A stretch of DNA of 64,000 nt from CAZKUN01 sp964555935 (GCA_964555935.1 CAZKUN010000003.1:1-64000), one strand, 5' to 3'; shown: positions 26,469 to 35,523, counted from the first letter of the stretch. Notes: a model not told the origin generated them from the sequence alone. Program-made: numbers and translations.

Positions 26469-29400
26469 ATGTCAATCGGGGGCCCGAAGTTGACGACATC
26501 CGCGCGCTGCACGGTTGCCACGATCATCACCACTGCTCTGTCGTTCGCGCTACTATCACACGCAACACCATCGCCCGCCGCCGCGGGGCGCGTCGCCATC
26601 GGCGGCTCCTGGGGGACCGGCTACGTCGGCCTGCTCGCGCGCAATGGAATGCCTCGCGAGCGCCTGCTTGACCCCCAACTCGCGGACCCGGACGTGCTGC
26701 GCAAGTACGGCCTGGTCGTCGTAGCGGGAAGCGTGACCAATTGGGGCGCCGCCGAGCAAGCGATCGCGACGTACGTGAGCGAGGGCGGGAGCGCGCTGCT
26801 GGAGTGCACCGCACTACCCACGGCCGCGACGCTCCCGGGCACGCGCACGGGGGCTCAGGCCGCGCCCAATTTCCTGCTCGAGGGCAACCACCCCGCCATC
26901 GCGGCGCTCCCCGCGGGCAAAACGTATACCCACAACGGCTACAGCGCCGCGGCAATCACGCCCGACGCCGCGTCGGGAGCCACCATCCTCGCGCGGTTCA
27001 CCGACGCGGGGGCGTCCGATAAGGTCAAGGGGAAGTTCGTCATCAACGGCCAGGGCGCGGCCGCGCTCGTTCACAAGCAGATCGGCCAAGGCCACCTGAT
27101 CTACTCAGGCCCGTGGATGGCCTACGGCATGGCTTTTGGCCGCGATTACTCCGACCTCGTTTTCTCCCTCGTCAGCTTCCTCACCGGTGGAGAGGTGACG
27201 CCGCGGCTGACCCTCGCCGGCGATAACGCGATGATGAACCGCGCCTGGGATGAGCCCGCGACTCCCGGCGAAGCCTGGGCCGAGGCCCCGCTCCCCGAGG
27301 GCTATGAGCTGATCGAGAACCCCGGCGAGTTCGGTGATTACTGCCTGATCGGCACGCTCAACGGCGCGGCGGGCATCCTGCTCGATTACAGAGGTGAGGG
27401 CAAGGCGTGCGAGTTGTCCATCGGCGAGGGCGGGAGCGTTACCCTCGCGTTGCCCGACGGCGAAACGCCGATTGCCGCGCGAATCGGGGCCATTCAGCCC
27501 GGCGCGGAGCTGATGATCGTCCGGCGGGCCGGCTCGATCCGCGTCACCATCGGCGGCGAGCACGTGTTGACCACCGCCGATCGCGGCAATTGGCCCGGCG
27601 GGATTGCATCCAAGGCTCTTGGCGAGCCGATGGTTCAGCCCATCGAACCCGTCGTCTACGCGGATGATTTCATGCGGAAGGCCGGGGAGGCCGGCGATTG
27701 GCAGGTAGTGTCGGGCAACTGGCAGGTCGTCAGCAGCGAGGGCGCCGCGACAACCGGCGCCAATCCGTTCTCGTATGGCATCGAGGCCACCGAGACAGCC
27801 GTCGCGACAGCCGGACAGTGGTTCTGGACCGACTACAGCGCCGAGACCTCGGTCCGGTGGACCCAGAACGTCGCGGGGCTCGCGTTTCACTACTCCGATG
27901 CATCCAACTACGATCTCCTGGAGGCCGACCAGGCTGCCCAGACACTCCGTCTCGTTGCGATTCGCGACGGCGCCCGGACGGTTCTCGATGAGGCGCCGGT
28001 CGAACTGAGGCCGTGGCAATGGTGCCGGCTCGGCGTCCGCGCCTCCGGCGGGACCGTGGTTGGCTTGCTCGACAGCCGTCCGCTGCTCGAGGTCTCGGGC
28101 CTCGCGCCCTCCACGGGCGGCATCGGCATCCTGGCAGCCAACACGAAGGCCGCCTTCGACGACGTAACCGTCCGCGACTGGCACGCGTTTGCCGCCCCGC
28201 TGTCGGGAGAACCCGCCACATGGCGCGCGATGAGCGGCGCTTGGCAGAACACGAACAACGCGCTGACGGCGCGTGGCGACGGCGCAACCCGCGCCCCCGG
28301 TGAGTGGACGGATCTCGTCGCGACAGCCAACGTGAAACTCGGCAAGGCTGAGGGGGCCGGCATTCGGCTGGTCGGCGATGACGACAGCGCCGCCACGATC
28401 GCCCTCAGCACGGGCAAGGGCGCGCTCACGCTCAAGCTCATGACCCGCGAGGGGACAGGCGGCATTGTGTCGCTCAAGAACCTCAAGCCAAGCGATTCGC
28501 ACGAACTCTCCGTTCGACGCGCCGGCGACTGCGTCTCCTGCAGCGTGGACGGCAAGCCCGTTCTCGTCCGCGCGACGAAACTCCCCAAGAAAGTCTGGGT
28601 CGAGCTGACCAACACGGGCAAGGTGGGAGCCGAGTACCGCGACATCGGCATCGAATCGAGCGCCTCGTCCCTCTTCCCAACGGATCCACCGACTCCGGCC
28701 TACGCCGGCGCGGTCGACGTGATGACGTGGGCCGGTCCCGCCTTCTCATGGTTGCCCGATCCCACCGATCTATCCCGCTTCTGGCACGAGGGTTCCGCGC
28801 CCGGCGATGCGCGGCTCAAGGTCGGCGTCCACAAAGCCGGTGCCGAATCGACTACCGCCAACCTGCTCCTCGCGCCGGAGGCCTCAACCGACGGCTATGC
28901 CGCCACGTTCACTCATAAATGGGGCGGCGATGTCGTGGCGGTCGCCCTGACCAAGGCCGGCACGACGCTGGCTCAGGCGTCCCAGCCCGGCGTCTCGGGC
29001 GATGCGTTCCTGGCGGAGGTTGAGCGGGTCGGACCGGCGCTGGCGCTGAGGGTGAACGGCCAGACAGTGCTGACCCACAACGATGTCGATTCACCGATCG
29101 ACTGCCGCCGCGCCGGCGTCCGGATCGAGGGCGCGACGCTGTGTTACGATGATCTCCATCTTGAGCGCTCGCATGCCCGCAACTACACCTTCACGAGTGC
29201 CCCGACCGACTGGCTTGTGCAGAACGGAACGTGGGAAGTCACGAGCCGCTGGACATGCAGCCCCGGATGGACCTGGCTCAGCGGCCTCGATGTCGACCAC
29301 GCGCTCGTGCAATCGAAGTGGCAGGTCCAGGGCGACGTCAGCCTCGACGCATACGTCGGCGCGAAGATGATGAACACGCCCGCCGGCCGCAAAGAGGTCC

Positions 29401-29744
29401 TCCAGGACTTCCGGTTGGGGATCTGCGGCAAGCCGGGCTACCTCAACGCCGGCTACTATTTCCTCATCGGCGCCAAGGGCGGGCAGTATACCGCTCTCCA
29501 GCGCAACGGACTCATTGTCGCCGAGGCCGACAGCTTTGCCATTCCCCAGGGCAGCGTCCACAACGACTGGCTGCGCCTGGGCATCGAGAAGACGGGCGGG
29601 CGCGTGTCGCTGCTGTGTCAGGGACAGCCAGTCCTCACCTACGATGACCCGGATCCCTTGCCAGGTGGCGCGGTCTGCATCGGTGCCTACGACAACGGCA
29701 TCATGGTCCCGCGCGTAACCGTTCACGGCGACGTCAGGCAGTAA
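26469..29744 (+). CDS. Large secreted multidomain protein (GATase-like N-domain plus concanavalin-like modules)
   Basis: A 1,091-residue protein with an N-terminal signal peptide (hydrophobic ~15-35, then SPAAAG). The first ~200 residues resemble the class I glutamine-amidotransferase-like fold used as a structural domain (YGLVVVAGSVTNWGAAEQAI, GQGHLIYSGPWMAYG). The rest contains several beta-sandwich units of the 3-keto-disaccharide hydrolase/LamG type, for example SAETSVRWTQNVAGLAFHYS, GGIGILAANTKAAFDDVTV and GGAVCIGAYDNGIMVPRVTV. No catalytic residues were identified. It starts 66 bp from the divergent operon above and is 25 bp ahead of the exported hydrolase. Confidence 0.72.
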   Translation: MSIGGPKLTTSARCTVATIITTALSFALLSHATPSPAAAGRVAIGGSWGTGYVGLLARNGMPRERLLDPQLADPDVLRKYGLVVVAGSVTNWGAAEQAIATYVSEGGSALLECTALPTAATLPGTRTGAQAAPNFLLEGNHPAIAALPAGKTYTHNGYSAAAITPDAASGATILARFTDAGASDKVKGKFVINGQGAAALVHKQIGQGHLIYSGPWMAYGMAFGRDYSDLVFSLVSFLTGGEVTPRLTLAGDNAMMNRAWDEPATPGEAWAEAPLPEGYELIENPGEFGDYCLIGTLNGAAGILLDYRGEGKACELSIGEGGSVTLALPDGETPIAARIGAIQPGAELMIVRRAGSIRVTIGGEHVLTTADRGNWPGGIASKALGEPMVQPIEPVVYADDFMRKAGEAGDWQVVSGNWQVVSSEGAATTGANPFSYGIEATETAVATAGQWFWTDYSAETSVRWTQNVAGLAFHYSDASNYDLLEADQAAQTLRLVAIRDGARTVLDEAPVELRPWQWCRLGVRASGGTVVGLLDSRPLLEVSGLAPSTGGIGILAANTKAAFDDVTVRDWHAFAAPLSGEPATWRAMSGAWQNTNNALTARGDGATRAPGEWTDLVATANVKLGKAEGAGIRLVGDDDSAATIALSTGKGALTLKLMTREGTGGIVSLKNLKPSDSHELSVRRAGDCVSCSVDGKPVLVRATKLPKKVWVELTNTGKVGAEYRDIGIESSASSLFPTDPPTPAYAGAVDVMTWAGPAFSWLPDPTDLSRFWHEGSAPGDARLKVGVHKAGAESTTANLLLAPEASTDGYAATFTHKWGGDVVAVALTKAGTTLAQASQPGVSGDAFLAEVERVGPALALRVNGQTVLTHNDVDSPIDCRRAGVRIEGATLCYDDLHLERSHARNYTFTSAPTDWLVQNGTWEVTSRWTCSPGWTWLSGLDVDHALVQSKWQVQGDVSLDAYVGAKMMNTPAGRKEVLQDFRLGICGKPGYLNAGYYFLIGAKGGQYTALQRNGLIVAEADSFAIPQGSVHNDWLRLGIEKTGGRVSLLCQGQPVLTYDDPDPLPGGAVCIGAYDNGIMVPRVTVHGDVRQ

Positions 29745-29769
29745 TCCCCGCGCGCCCCAGGAGGCGTCC

Positions 29770-31128
29770 ATGACTTCTTGCATCTGCGCGTTGGCAATGC
29801 TCGGAGGAGCCATCATGGCATCACCCTCTGCCGCCCAGAACCTGGTGGCAAACCCCGGTTTCGATAACCTCGATGGCTGGGAAGTTTGGGCGCAGCGCGA
29901 CGAGATCCGGCCCGAAGTGTCCATCGCTGAAACCGGCGGACGCGAGGGCGCCGCGGCCGTCATTACCTGCGAGGCCCATCGAGATTCGGGCCAGATCCAG
30001 CAGACCTTCGGCCCCGTCACCAGCGGCGCGACCTATGGAGTCGCGGTTTGGCTGCGACCTGAGAACGTGCCCGCCGTGAGCGAGAGCACCTGGGTCAAGC
30101 TGCAGTGGATGGACGCGGACGACCACGCGCTGGAGAAGCAGTTCGTGCCGCTCGCTGGCCGCAATGGCGACTGGGTCCGAGCGGCGGCGAGGCTGGAAGC
30201 CCCCGAGGGCGCCGCAACCGCCAAGCTCGAGATTGGCATGAGTTGGGCGGCCGGCGGCAAGCTCTTCATTGACGAGGCCGTCGTCACCGAGATCGCGCCG
30301 GTCAAGCATCGCACCGTCAGGCTGGGCACTGTTTGCTACATCCCCAGCGAGACGGACGGCCCCGACGACAACCGCCGCCAGTATGCCGAGCAAGCCGATA
30401 TCGCCGGGCAGCGCGGATCCGACATCGTCTGTCTGCCCGAGGGGATCACGGTCGTCTCTACGGGGAAGACCTACGTTGAGGTCGCCGAGCCCGTGCCGGG
30501 GCCATCCACCGAGGTTCTCGGCGAGGTCGCGCGCAAGCACGAGATGTACATCGTCGCCGGAGTCTACGAGCGCGAGGGCCAGACGGTCTACAACACGGCG
30601 GTGCTGCTCGACCGAGGCGGCGAACTCATCGGCAGGTACCGCAAGACCCATCTCCCGGAGGCCGAGATCGTCGGAGGGATCACGCCGGGCGACACCTACC
30701 CCGTCTTCGATACCGACTTCGCCCGCATCGGCATCCAGATCTGCTACGACAATTTCTTCCCCGAGGTCGCTCGCGCGCTCGCGATCAGCGGCGCGGAGAT
30801 CGTCTTCCTACCGATCTGGGGTGACGGGCGCGGAGATCCCGAGACGCACGCGGCCGTCTATCGCGCGCGGGCTATCGACAACGCCGTCTTCCTCCTCGTC
30901 TCGAACTACTCGCAGAAGCGCAGCATGATCATCGATCGCTGGGGCAACATTATCGGCGACACGAAGGGCGAGTTCGGCGTGGAGGTTGTCGAGGTCGATC
31001 TTGACGCGAGGCGTCTGGAGCCCTGGCTGAGCGTCGGCAGCCACGGGGAATGGCAGAAGCTCTACCAGAACGAGCGCCGCCCGAGCACCTACGGTCCCAT
31101 CAACCGTGACGCGGCGCCTGGGGGCTAG
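29770..31128 (+). CDS. Exported carbon-nitrogen hydrolase (nitrilase superfamily) with N-terminal CBM-like domain
   Basis: A 452-residue protein behind GGAGG. After a signal peptide (to ~22) there is a jelly-roll domain (LVANPGFDNLDGWEVW ... LFIDEAVV), then a nitrilase fold. The catalytic triad is visible: Glu in CLPEG (~222), Lys in YRKTHLP (~290) and Cys in GIQICYDNFFPE (~324). The family hydrolyses nitriles, amides or carbamoyl groups; the substrate is not predictable here. Its stop and that of the convergent gene share a CTAG, so the genes overlap by 4 bp. Fusion to a carbohydrate-type domain and export suggests action on an extracellular amide. Confidence 0.88.
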   Translation: MTSCICALAMLGGAIMASPSAAQNLVANPGFDNLDGWEVWAQRDEIRPEVSIAETGGREGAAAVITCEAHRDSGQIQQTFGPVTSGATYGVAVWLRPENVPAVSESTWVKLQWMDADDHALEKQFVPLAGRNGDWVRAAARLEAPEGAATAKLEIGMSWAAGGKLFIDEAVVTEIAPVKHRTVRLGTVCYIPSETDGPDDNRRQYAEQADIAGQRGSDIVCLPEGITVVSTGKTYVEVAEPVPGPSTEVLGEVARKHEMYIVAGVYEREGQTVYNTAVLLDRGGELIGRYRKTHLPEAEIVGGITPGDTYPVFDTDFARIGIQICYDNFFPEVARALAISGAEIVFLPIWGDGRGDPETHAAVYRARAIDNAVFLLVSNYSQKRSMIIDRWGNIIGDTKGEFGVEVVEVDLDARRLEPWLSVGSHGEWQKLYQNERRPSTYGPINRDAAPGG

Positions 31129-31526
31129 CGCTTGATCCTCCGGCGCGTGCGTCCCGTCTTGCGCCGGTTCACGATTCGGTGCGCCTGAACCACCACGATG
31201 AACAGGCCGGCTGCGACGACCGCGCTCACCGCGAACCCAAATAAGCTCGCACCCGCTAAGTACCACCAATCATCGCTGAATCGTGGTACCGTGCCGTCGT
31301 GGTATTGCCAGGGGGCCACCAGTACCACCGACTCGTCGTCGGGGTACACGCACGCAAGCGGCTGGCCCGTTACCGCGCTATACGCGCAGAGCCCCAGATC
31401 AAGCCCCGAGACCAGTAGCACGAACGCGAACGGCAGGGCGATCAACCAGAAGTACTGGCCCAGGCCGCGAAACGCGTCAGTCCAGCGCCACTTCTCCGTC
31501 TTGCGCACGGCCCGCCTCCTACTCAT
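31125..31526 (-). CDS. Two-TM membrane protein, paralogue of its upstream neighbour
   Basis: The ATG at 31526 overlaps the stop of the upstream gene in ATGAGTAG and has GGGGGAG before it; the product has 133 residues. There are two membrane segments (YFWLIALPFAFVLLVSGLDL and a C-terminal one around FGFAVSAVVAAGLFIVVVQA) joined by an outside loop with TGQPLAC and DDWWYLAG. The C-terminus is strongly basic. The neighbour at 31519-31938 has the same layout with TNQPLNC and GTWWWIF, so the two are a tandem duplication. Function is unknown. Confidence 0.68.
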   Translation of the reverse strand: MSRRRAVRKTEKWRWTDAFRGLGQYFWLIALPFAFVLLVSGLDLGLCAYSAVTGQPLACVYPDDESVVLVAPWQYHDGTVPRFSDDWWYLAGASLFGFAVSAVVAAGLFIVVVQAHRIVNRRKTGRTRRRIKR

Positions 31527-31938
31527 CTCCCCCATCGCCCTGTATCGACTGCAAGCGCTTCTTCCGTTCCTTCTCCGCGTCGCGTTCCCGATCCATACGG
31601 TGGATGATCCACCCGTTGCGGTACTCGAAAAACACGACGCCGGCGGGCACGGCGAAGTAGATCGCGGATTGGCTGAAGATCCACCACCAGGTCCCCGAGA
31701 ACGCCTCAACGCTCTCGTCCGCATCCTCCACCCAAGGCGCGACAGGCCGGTGGCGGCGAGAGCGGCGGCTATAGCTCCGGCTGCAGTTCAGCGGCTGGTT
31801 GGTGGAGGCCGAGACGATACACCACAGCAACCCAGTGGAGAAGTAGAGAGCGACCAACGCGAGGAGCGCCACCAACCACCACGGGCGGCGCATGTGACGA
31901 AACGCTTCTTGCCAGTGCGGACCATACTTGATCGCCAC
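31519..31938 (-). CDS. Two-TM membrane protein, first of a tandem paralogous pair
   Basis: A GTG start at 31938 after GAGAGGAT gives 139 residues. Two membrane segments flank an outside loop of about 50 residues with a Cys (TNQPLNC), an Arg/Ser-rich stretch and a Trp cluster (GTWWWIF). The C-terminus is charged (MDRERDAEKERKKRL) and cytoplasmic by the positive-inside rule. No family was recognised. It overlaps the downstream paralogue by 8 bp. Confidence 0.7.
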   Translation of the reverse strand: MAIKYGPHWQEAFRHMRRPWWLVALLALVALYFSTGLLWCIVSASTNQPLNCSRSYSRRSRRHRPVAPWVEDADESVEAFSGTWWWIFSQSAIYFAVPAGVVFFEYRNGWIIHRMDRERDAEKERKKRLQSIQGDGGDE

Positions 31939-31955
31939 CGCAGGTATCCTCTCGG

Positions 31956-32246
31956 TTACAGCAACCTCTCTTCGTCCGCCGGCAGGCCATCCTCAACCCG
32001 CTGCCCCGTCGCCAACAGACTCCGCACGACGGGCGGCAGGAAGATGTCCTCGCTGTCGAAGCCACACAACATTCTTGCCAACGCGGCGGCGCGGTTGCGC
32101 TGGCTGAGGCGATGGTCGATGAAGATGACCTTCTCGCCGTTGAGCACGCAGAAGCCGGCCTTGCCGGCTGTCGGCTCATAGCGAACGGCAATCTCGAGGT
32201 GGGTCGCGAGTTGCTCGAGGTGATGGCAGATTGTCTCGTCGTCCAT
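31956..32246 (-). CDS. Small conserved protein of unknown function (96 aa)
   Basis: The ATG at 32246 gives MDDETICHHLEQLATHLEIA; the frame is open upstream, but that part has no family character. The 96-residue protein has RYEPTAGKAGFCVLNGEKVI, then FIDHRLSQRNRAAALARMLC and ends near FLPPVVRSLL. I recognise this pattern (RYE-x-GG-x-C-x-L-x-G-x-FID-x-R-L-x-R-x-LA...IFIPP-x-R) as a widespread small bacterial family without known role. It is 17 bp upstream of the two-TM pair and likely heads that small operon. Confidence 0.68.
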   Translation of the reverse strand: MDDETICHHLEQLATHLEIAVRYEPTAGKAGFCVLNGEKVIFIDHRLSQRNRAAALARMLCGFDSEDIFLPPVVRSLLATGQRVEDGLPADEERLL

Positions 32247-32678
32247 TGGGTGCTTCTCGCGTGTGCCGGCATCGGCGCCGGCGTGCTTCGGACTGTTCCA
32301 CGTGCGATGCGCTGGGGCCCAAACGCGAGCCCCGCTAACCATACCCTAGTTCGCACGCCCGGAGCAAACTCCTCGTCTGGCGTGCCGCGGCGGAGAGTCT
32401 GTACCGAAGTCTGAGGGTCGGCGTGGTGGCAGGGATCGTGTCGCGTGTAGGAGGGGTTTCAACCCCGACGCCGTGGCTGTGCGACAAGTGAACGACAAAC
32501 CCCGGTCGGGGTTGGAACCCCTCCCACACGCGACACGGCATGCCCCGCCAACTGCCCGTTCCGACGGCAGCCCGGGAACTTCGATACAGGCTTCGCGACG
32601 GACCTAGCAGAGGGCAAACCTGGCCGGCGGGGAACCGTGGACGGGTCGAATGCGGTTGTCCGGCTTAGGAGGACGTCA
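32247..32678. other. Intergenic region of 432 bp with a long inverted repeat
   Basis: This gap separates the divergent genes starting at 32246 and 32679. It contains the inverted repeat at 32438-32536. The remainder shows no open frame with a ribosome site and no clear promoter hexamers that I could support. A strong site (TTAGGAGG) precedes the gene at 32679. Confidence 0.6.
32438..32536. repeat. Long inverted repeat with 32-base arms, GTAGG-type palindromic element
   Basis: Arms 32438-32469 and 32505-32536 match as reverse complements at 30 of 32 positions. Each arm contains a smaller palindrome (GGGGTTTCAACCCC in the left arm). The 24 bases at 32446-32469 recur exactly at 50248-50271. The element lies in a gap between divergent genes, so it is not a shared terminator. 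Confidence 0.85.
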
Positions 32679-33443
32679 ATGGCAAATGTTCTGTCGTGCA
32701 ATCTTGTCAGTTACCGTGGCCATGTTGAGGCCGCGTACAAGCACCTGCCGGAGATCGGCGTCAAGAACATCGAGATCCCCATTCCCGCGATGAGCGAAGT
32801 CGTTCAGGTCATGAACCGACTCGCGCTGGTGGAACTCGCGCCGACGACGCTCATGGCGTCGGCCGAGATCGGCTCGGACGAATACGCCGGCCAGTTCGCT
32901 CAGCACTGCGACGTCGCCGCCAAGATGGGGGTCGAGGTCATCTTCACCAGCGTCAACGCCGGTGAAGTGCCCAAGGACGATGCGTACCGACGGCTGCACG
33001 AGGCGGGGGTCGAGGCCGCCAAGCGCGGCGTCACGATCGCGATGGAGACCCACCCGGACCTCATGACCAACGGCGACGTGGCGGTCGAGACGCTGACGGC
33101 AGTCGATCACCCGAACGTGCGGATGAACTTCGATACAGCGAACATCCACTACTACAACGAAGACACGACCACCGAGGCGGAACTCCAAAAGGTCGCTCAC
33201 CTCGTCGCGGGGGTCCACCTCAAGGACACGAGCGGCGAGTACAAGACGTGGAACTTCCCGACCCTCGGCACGGGCGTTGTAGATTACCCGGAGGTCTTCC
33301 GTATTCTCAACGGCGAGGGCTTCGACGGGCCGTTCACAATGGAGCTTGAGGGAGTCGAGGGACAGAAGTTCAACGCGGAAGAGGCCTGCGACGACGTGGC
33401 GAAGTCGGTGGCCTACCTTCGCACCTTCGCGACCTTCACATAG
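32679..33443 (+). CDS. Sugar phosphate isomerase/epimerase (TIM barrel)
   Basis: ATG 32679 has a perfect TTAGGAGG site; the protein has 254 residues. The barrel carries the metal ligands of the xylose-isomerase-like family: ITIAMETHPDL with Glu, VRMNFDTANIHYY with Asp, VAGVHLKDTSGEY with His and Asp, and MELEGVEG with the last Glu. It is shorter than the paralogue at 2810-3655. No neighbour on the same strand defines the substrate. It is followed by a convergent terminator. Confidence 0.88.
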   Translation: MANVLSCNLVSYRGHVEAAYKHLPEIGVKNIEIPIPAMSEVVQVMNRLALVELAPTTLMASAEIGSDEYAGQFAQHCDVAAKMGVEVIFTSVNAGEVPKDDAYRRLHEAGVEAAKRGVTIAMETHPDLMTNGDVAVETLTAVDHPNVRMNFDTANIHYYNEDTTTEAELQKVAHLVAGVHLKDTSGEYKTWNFPTLGTGVVDYPEVFRILNGEGFDGPFTMELEGVEGQKFNAEEACDDVAKSVAYLRTFATFT

Positions 33444-33466
33444 GCCGCGCCACACGCGACATCGAA

Positions 33467-33494
33467 GGGAGGGCCCGGGTCCATGGGCCTTCCC
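33467..33494. terminator. Bidirectional terminator hairpin between convergent genes
   Basis: A 10-bp stem (33467-33476 with 33485-33494, one G-T pair) is followed on the plus strand by GTTTCTC. It lies between the stop codons of the sugar isomerase (33443) and the ceramidase-like gene (33501). Confidence 0.7.
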
Positions 33495-33500
33495 GTTTCT

Positions 33501-34805
33501 CTACTTCAGGCTGCAGACCAACTCGCCCGCCGCCCCCACAATCAGTCGCTCGCACTCCGGAGTCAGCATCGTCGTGCCGTAGTAGCGAACCGCCTGCGTG
33601 ACCTCATAGCCGCCCTGGGGGAAGGCCGCCTCGGTCGGCACGTATCCGGGATTGCCGTTCGTGTAAGCGAACACGAACGTATGCGCAAAGGGCGAGTTGG
33701 CCTTGATCTGCCGTTGGTACTCCACAAACACCTCGCCGGGCAAGCCCACGATCACCGTGTCTCCCAGGCGGATGGCCTGGATCTCAAACGGCAGCGTGAG
33801 GCCCGTCGCGCCGGCCTCGGAGAGTTCCGCAATCCGCTTCGCCCACGCCACGAGTCCACGCCGCGTCTTGCCCATGCCGTAGCCGTCCGCCTCGGCATGG
33901 TCGGCCAGATCCGCCTCCATCTGAGACAGGATCTCCCGCGCCTGGTCTACCGACGGCGGATCCTCAAGAGGCAGGTCGACGACGATCGACTTCACCGAGA
34001 CCGGAACGCTATCGGACATCTCGATCGCCGGCGCTGAGGCGGTCACTGCATCGGCAATTGCCTGTCCGTGAGCCTCGGCTACCTCAAACGTCCCCCTCGG
34101 CTCGCTGTTGATGTTGCCGCAGCATCCTTGGGCGAACAGCGCGACCGCGCCATCCCCAAGCGCCGCCTCGGTTTGACGTTGAGCATAGCCCGGCCAGTCG
34201 GCGGAGACCAACAGGTTGTCCCCGCCTAGCGTTACGGGATGGGCCGCGTGTGACAGCAACCAGGCCTGATCGTTCTCGCGCTCTACCTTCAGCATGTCGA
34301 GGTACGGCGCGTGTTCACCCCCGGGGTTGTGGCCCAGCACGATGCTCCCCTGGTCGGTCCGCTCTCGGCGGTTGATGCCGACGCAAGCCTCCGCTTGCCC
34401 GACGCCAACGCGGGCCGGCGCCATTGTCTCGGTCGCGTCGACCACCAGTTGGACCAGCGCTGCGGTCAGTCGCGCCATGTAATCGCCGTCGGGCTCGCCG
34501 AGGAATGGCAGACACGGCGTCGCCGGGCCGGAGTGAGTGTGGCTGCACGCGACCATGATGCCGGGCGTGTCGCCGCCGAGTCTATCGCGCGCGCCTTGCC
34601 TGATCTCATCCACCGTCGCCGCGTCGAGCCCGATGAGGTCGGCCGTCAGCACCACAGCGCGAGTCGCTCCGTCACCGAGACACAGAGCCTTGGCGCGCAG
34701 GCGATCGTGGATCCCCTCGTTCGGGCCTGATCGCCCGCCGAAGCCACTCAAGTCGGTTCCGACGTCGGGGGTAATGTCCGCCACCGACCATCCAGCCTCC
34801 AACAT
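33501..34805 (-). CDS. Neutral/alkaline non-lysosomal ceramidase-like protein
   Basis: A 434-residue protein starting at ATG 34805 behind GGAGG. It has the family features of the ceramidase N-terminal domain: WSVADITPDVGTDLSGFG, CSHTHSGPAT with zinc-type His residues, a LSHAAHPVTLGG strand, FAQGCCGNINSEP at the position of the nucleophile loop, and LPGEVFVEYQ. There is no signal peptide and it lacks the C-terminal Ig-like domain of true ceramidases, so it is probably a cytoplasmic hydrolase with another substrate. CpsB is encoded 19 bp upstream on the same strand. Confidence 0.85.
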   Translation of the reverse strand: MLEAGWSVADITPDVGTDLSGFGGRSGPNEGIHDRLRAKALCLGDGATRAVVLTADLIGLDAATVDEIRQGARDRLGGDTPGIMVACSHTHSGPATPCLPFLGEPDGDYMARLTAALVQLVVDATETMAPARVGVGQAEACVGINRRERTDQGSIVLGHNPGGEHAPYLDMLKVERENDQAWLLSHAAHPVTLGGDNLLVSADWPGYAQRQTEAALGDGAVALFAQGCCGNINSEPRGTFEVAEAHGQAIADAVTASAPAIEMSDSVPVSVKSIVVDLPLEDPPSVDQAREILSQMEADLADHAEADGYGMGKTRRGLVAWAKRIAELSEAGATGLTLPFEIQAIRLGDTVIVGLPGEVFVEYQRQIKANSPFAHTFVFAYTNGNPGYVPTEAAFPQGGYEVTQAVRYYGTTMLTPECERLIVGAAGELVCSLK

Positions 34806-34824
34806 GGGTCGACCTCCATTGGGT

Positions 34825-35523
34825 CTAGGGCGATAGGTTGAGGTTACAGTACTTATCCAGCGCCGCTGGACGGTCGCGCCGTTTGAACCCCGTCAGACAC
34901 GGACTCAACAGCGGCGGCCGATGGCGCGTGCCATGCCCGTCGCTGGCGATGACGTGGGCCCACCGCTGCTTCAGGAGCTTCCCACAGGATCGCTTGAGTT
35001 CACGGCTGACCAACCCGCCGACGGCGTCGGCGTTCATCTGCACCAATCCGCCCTGCCGGGCAAACATGGCGACAAACAGCGACCCCGATTTCGTTGCCGC
35101 CAAGCGCTCGCCGTGAGCGAGTATGGGGATGATGCCGGCCAGGATCAGTTTGAAGACCACGTCCAACCCGTACGCCGGCAATGGCGTCGCGTTGATCTCC
35201 ACCAGCGCGTAGCGCCCCTTATCGCCGAGCGTCAGGATCGTCCCCGCCTCTACCTTCTCCACAAAGTCCGGACTCATCTGCGCTTCGCAGCCGGGAAGCA
35301 CCTCCACCGCAATGCCCTCATCCTCCGCCGCCGCGTTCACGGTCCGGACAAGCTCCCGGATGCGGTCTGGATCCGGCTCCTCGTACGCCCCTCCCGAGTG
35401 GGGCGTCGCGACAATCGTCCGGACGCCATCGGCCTCCGCCATCCGCAGCATGGCGATGGACTCGTCAAGGTCCTTGGGCCCATCATCAATACCTGGTAGT
35501 ATGTGGCAGTGGATGTCTATCAT
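34825..35523 (-). CDS. CpsB/YwqE-type PHP-domain tyrosine phosphatase
   Basis: A 232-residue PHP-fold protein. DIHCHILPGIDDGPKDLDES at the N-terminus and TIVATPHSGG are the standard CpsB motifs with metal-binding His and Asp. LPGCEAQM and the late VIASDGHG supply the remaining ligands. Two small departures are HGE instead of HPE in ILAHGERL and DGH instead of DAH. CpsB enzymes dephosphorylate tyrosine kinases that control polysaccharide export; no such kinase is in the window. Probably an operon with the ceramidase-like gene. Confidence 0.88.
   Translation of the reverse strand: MIDIHCHILPGIDDGPKDLDESIAMLRMAEADGVRTIVATPHSGGAYEEPDPDRIRELVRTVNAAAEDEGIAVEVLPGCEAQMSPDFVEKVEAGTILTLGDKGRYALVEINATPLPAYGLDVVFKLILAGIIPILAHGERLAATKSGSLFVAMFARQGGLVQMNADAVGGLVSRELKRSCGKLLKQRWAHVIASDGHGTRHRPPLLSPCLTGFKRRDRPAALDKYCNLNLSP

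Noticed and set aside
27105..28502. 465-codon minus-strand frame in the large secreted protein gene
   Set aside because: Antisense shadow; the plus-strand product has a signal peptide and repeated beta modules.
33501..34805. True ceramidase activity
   Set aside because: No signal peptide and no C-terminal Ig-like domain; the family includes many bacterial proteins with other substrates.
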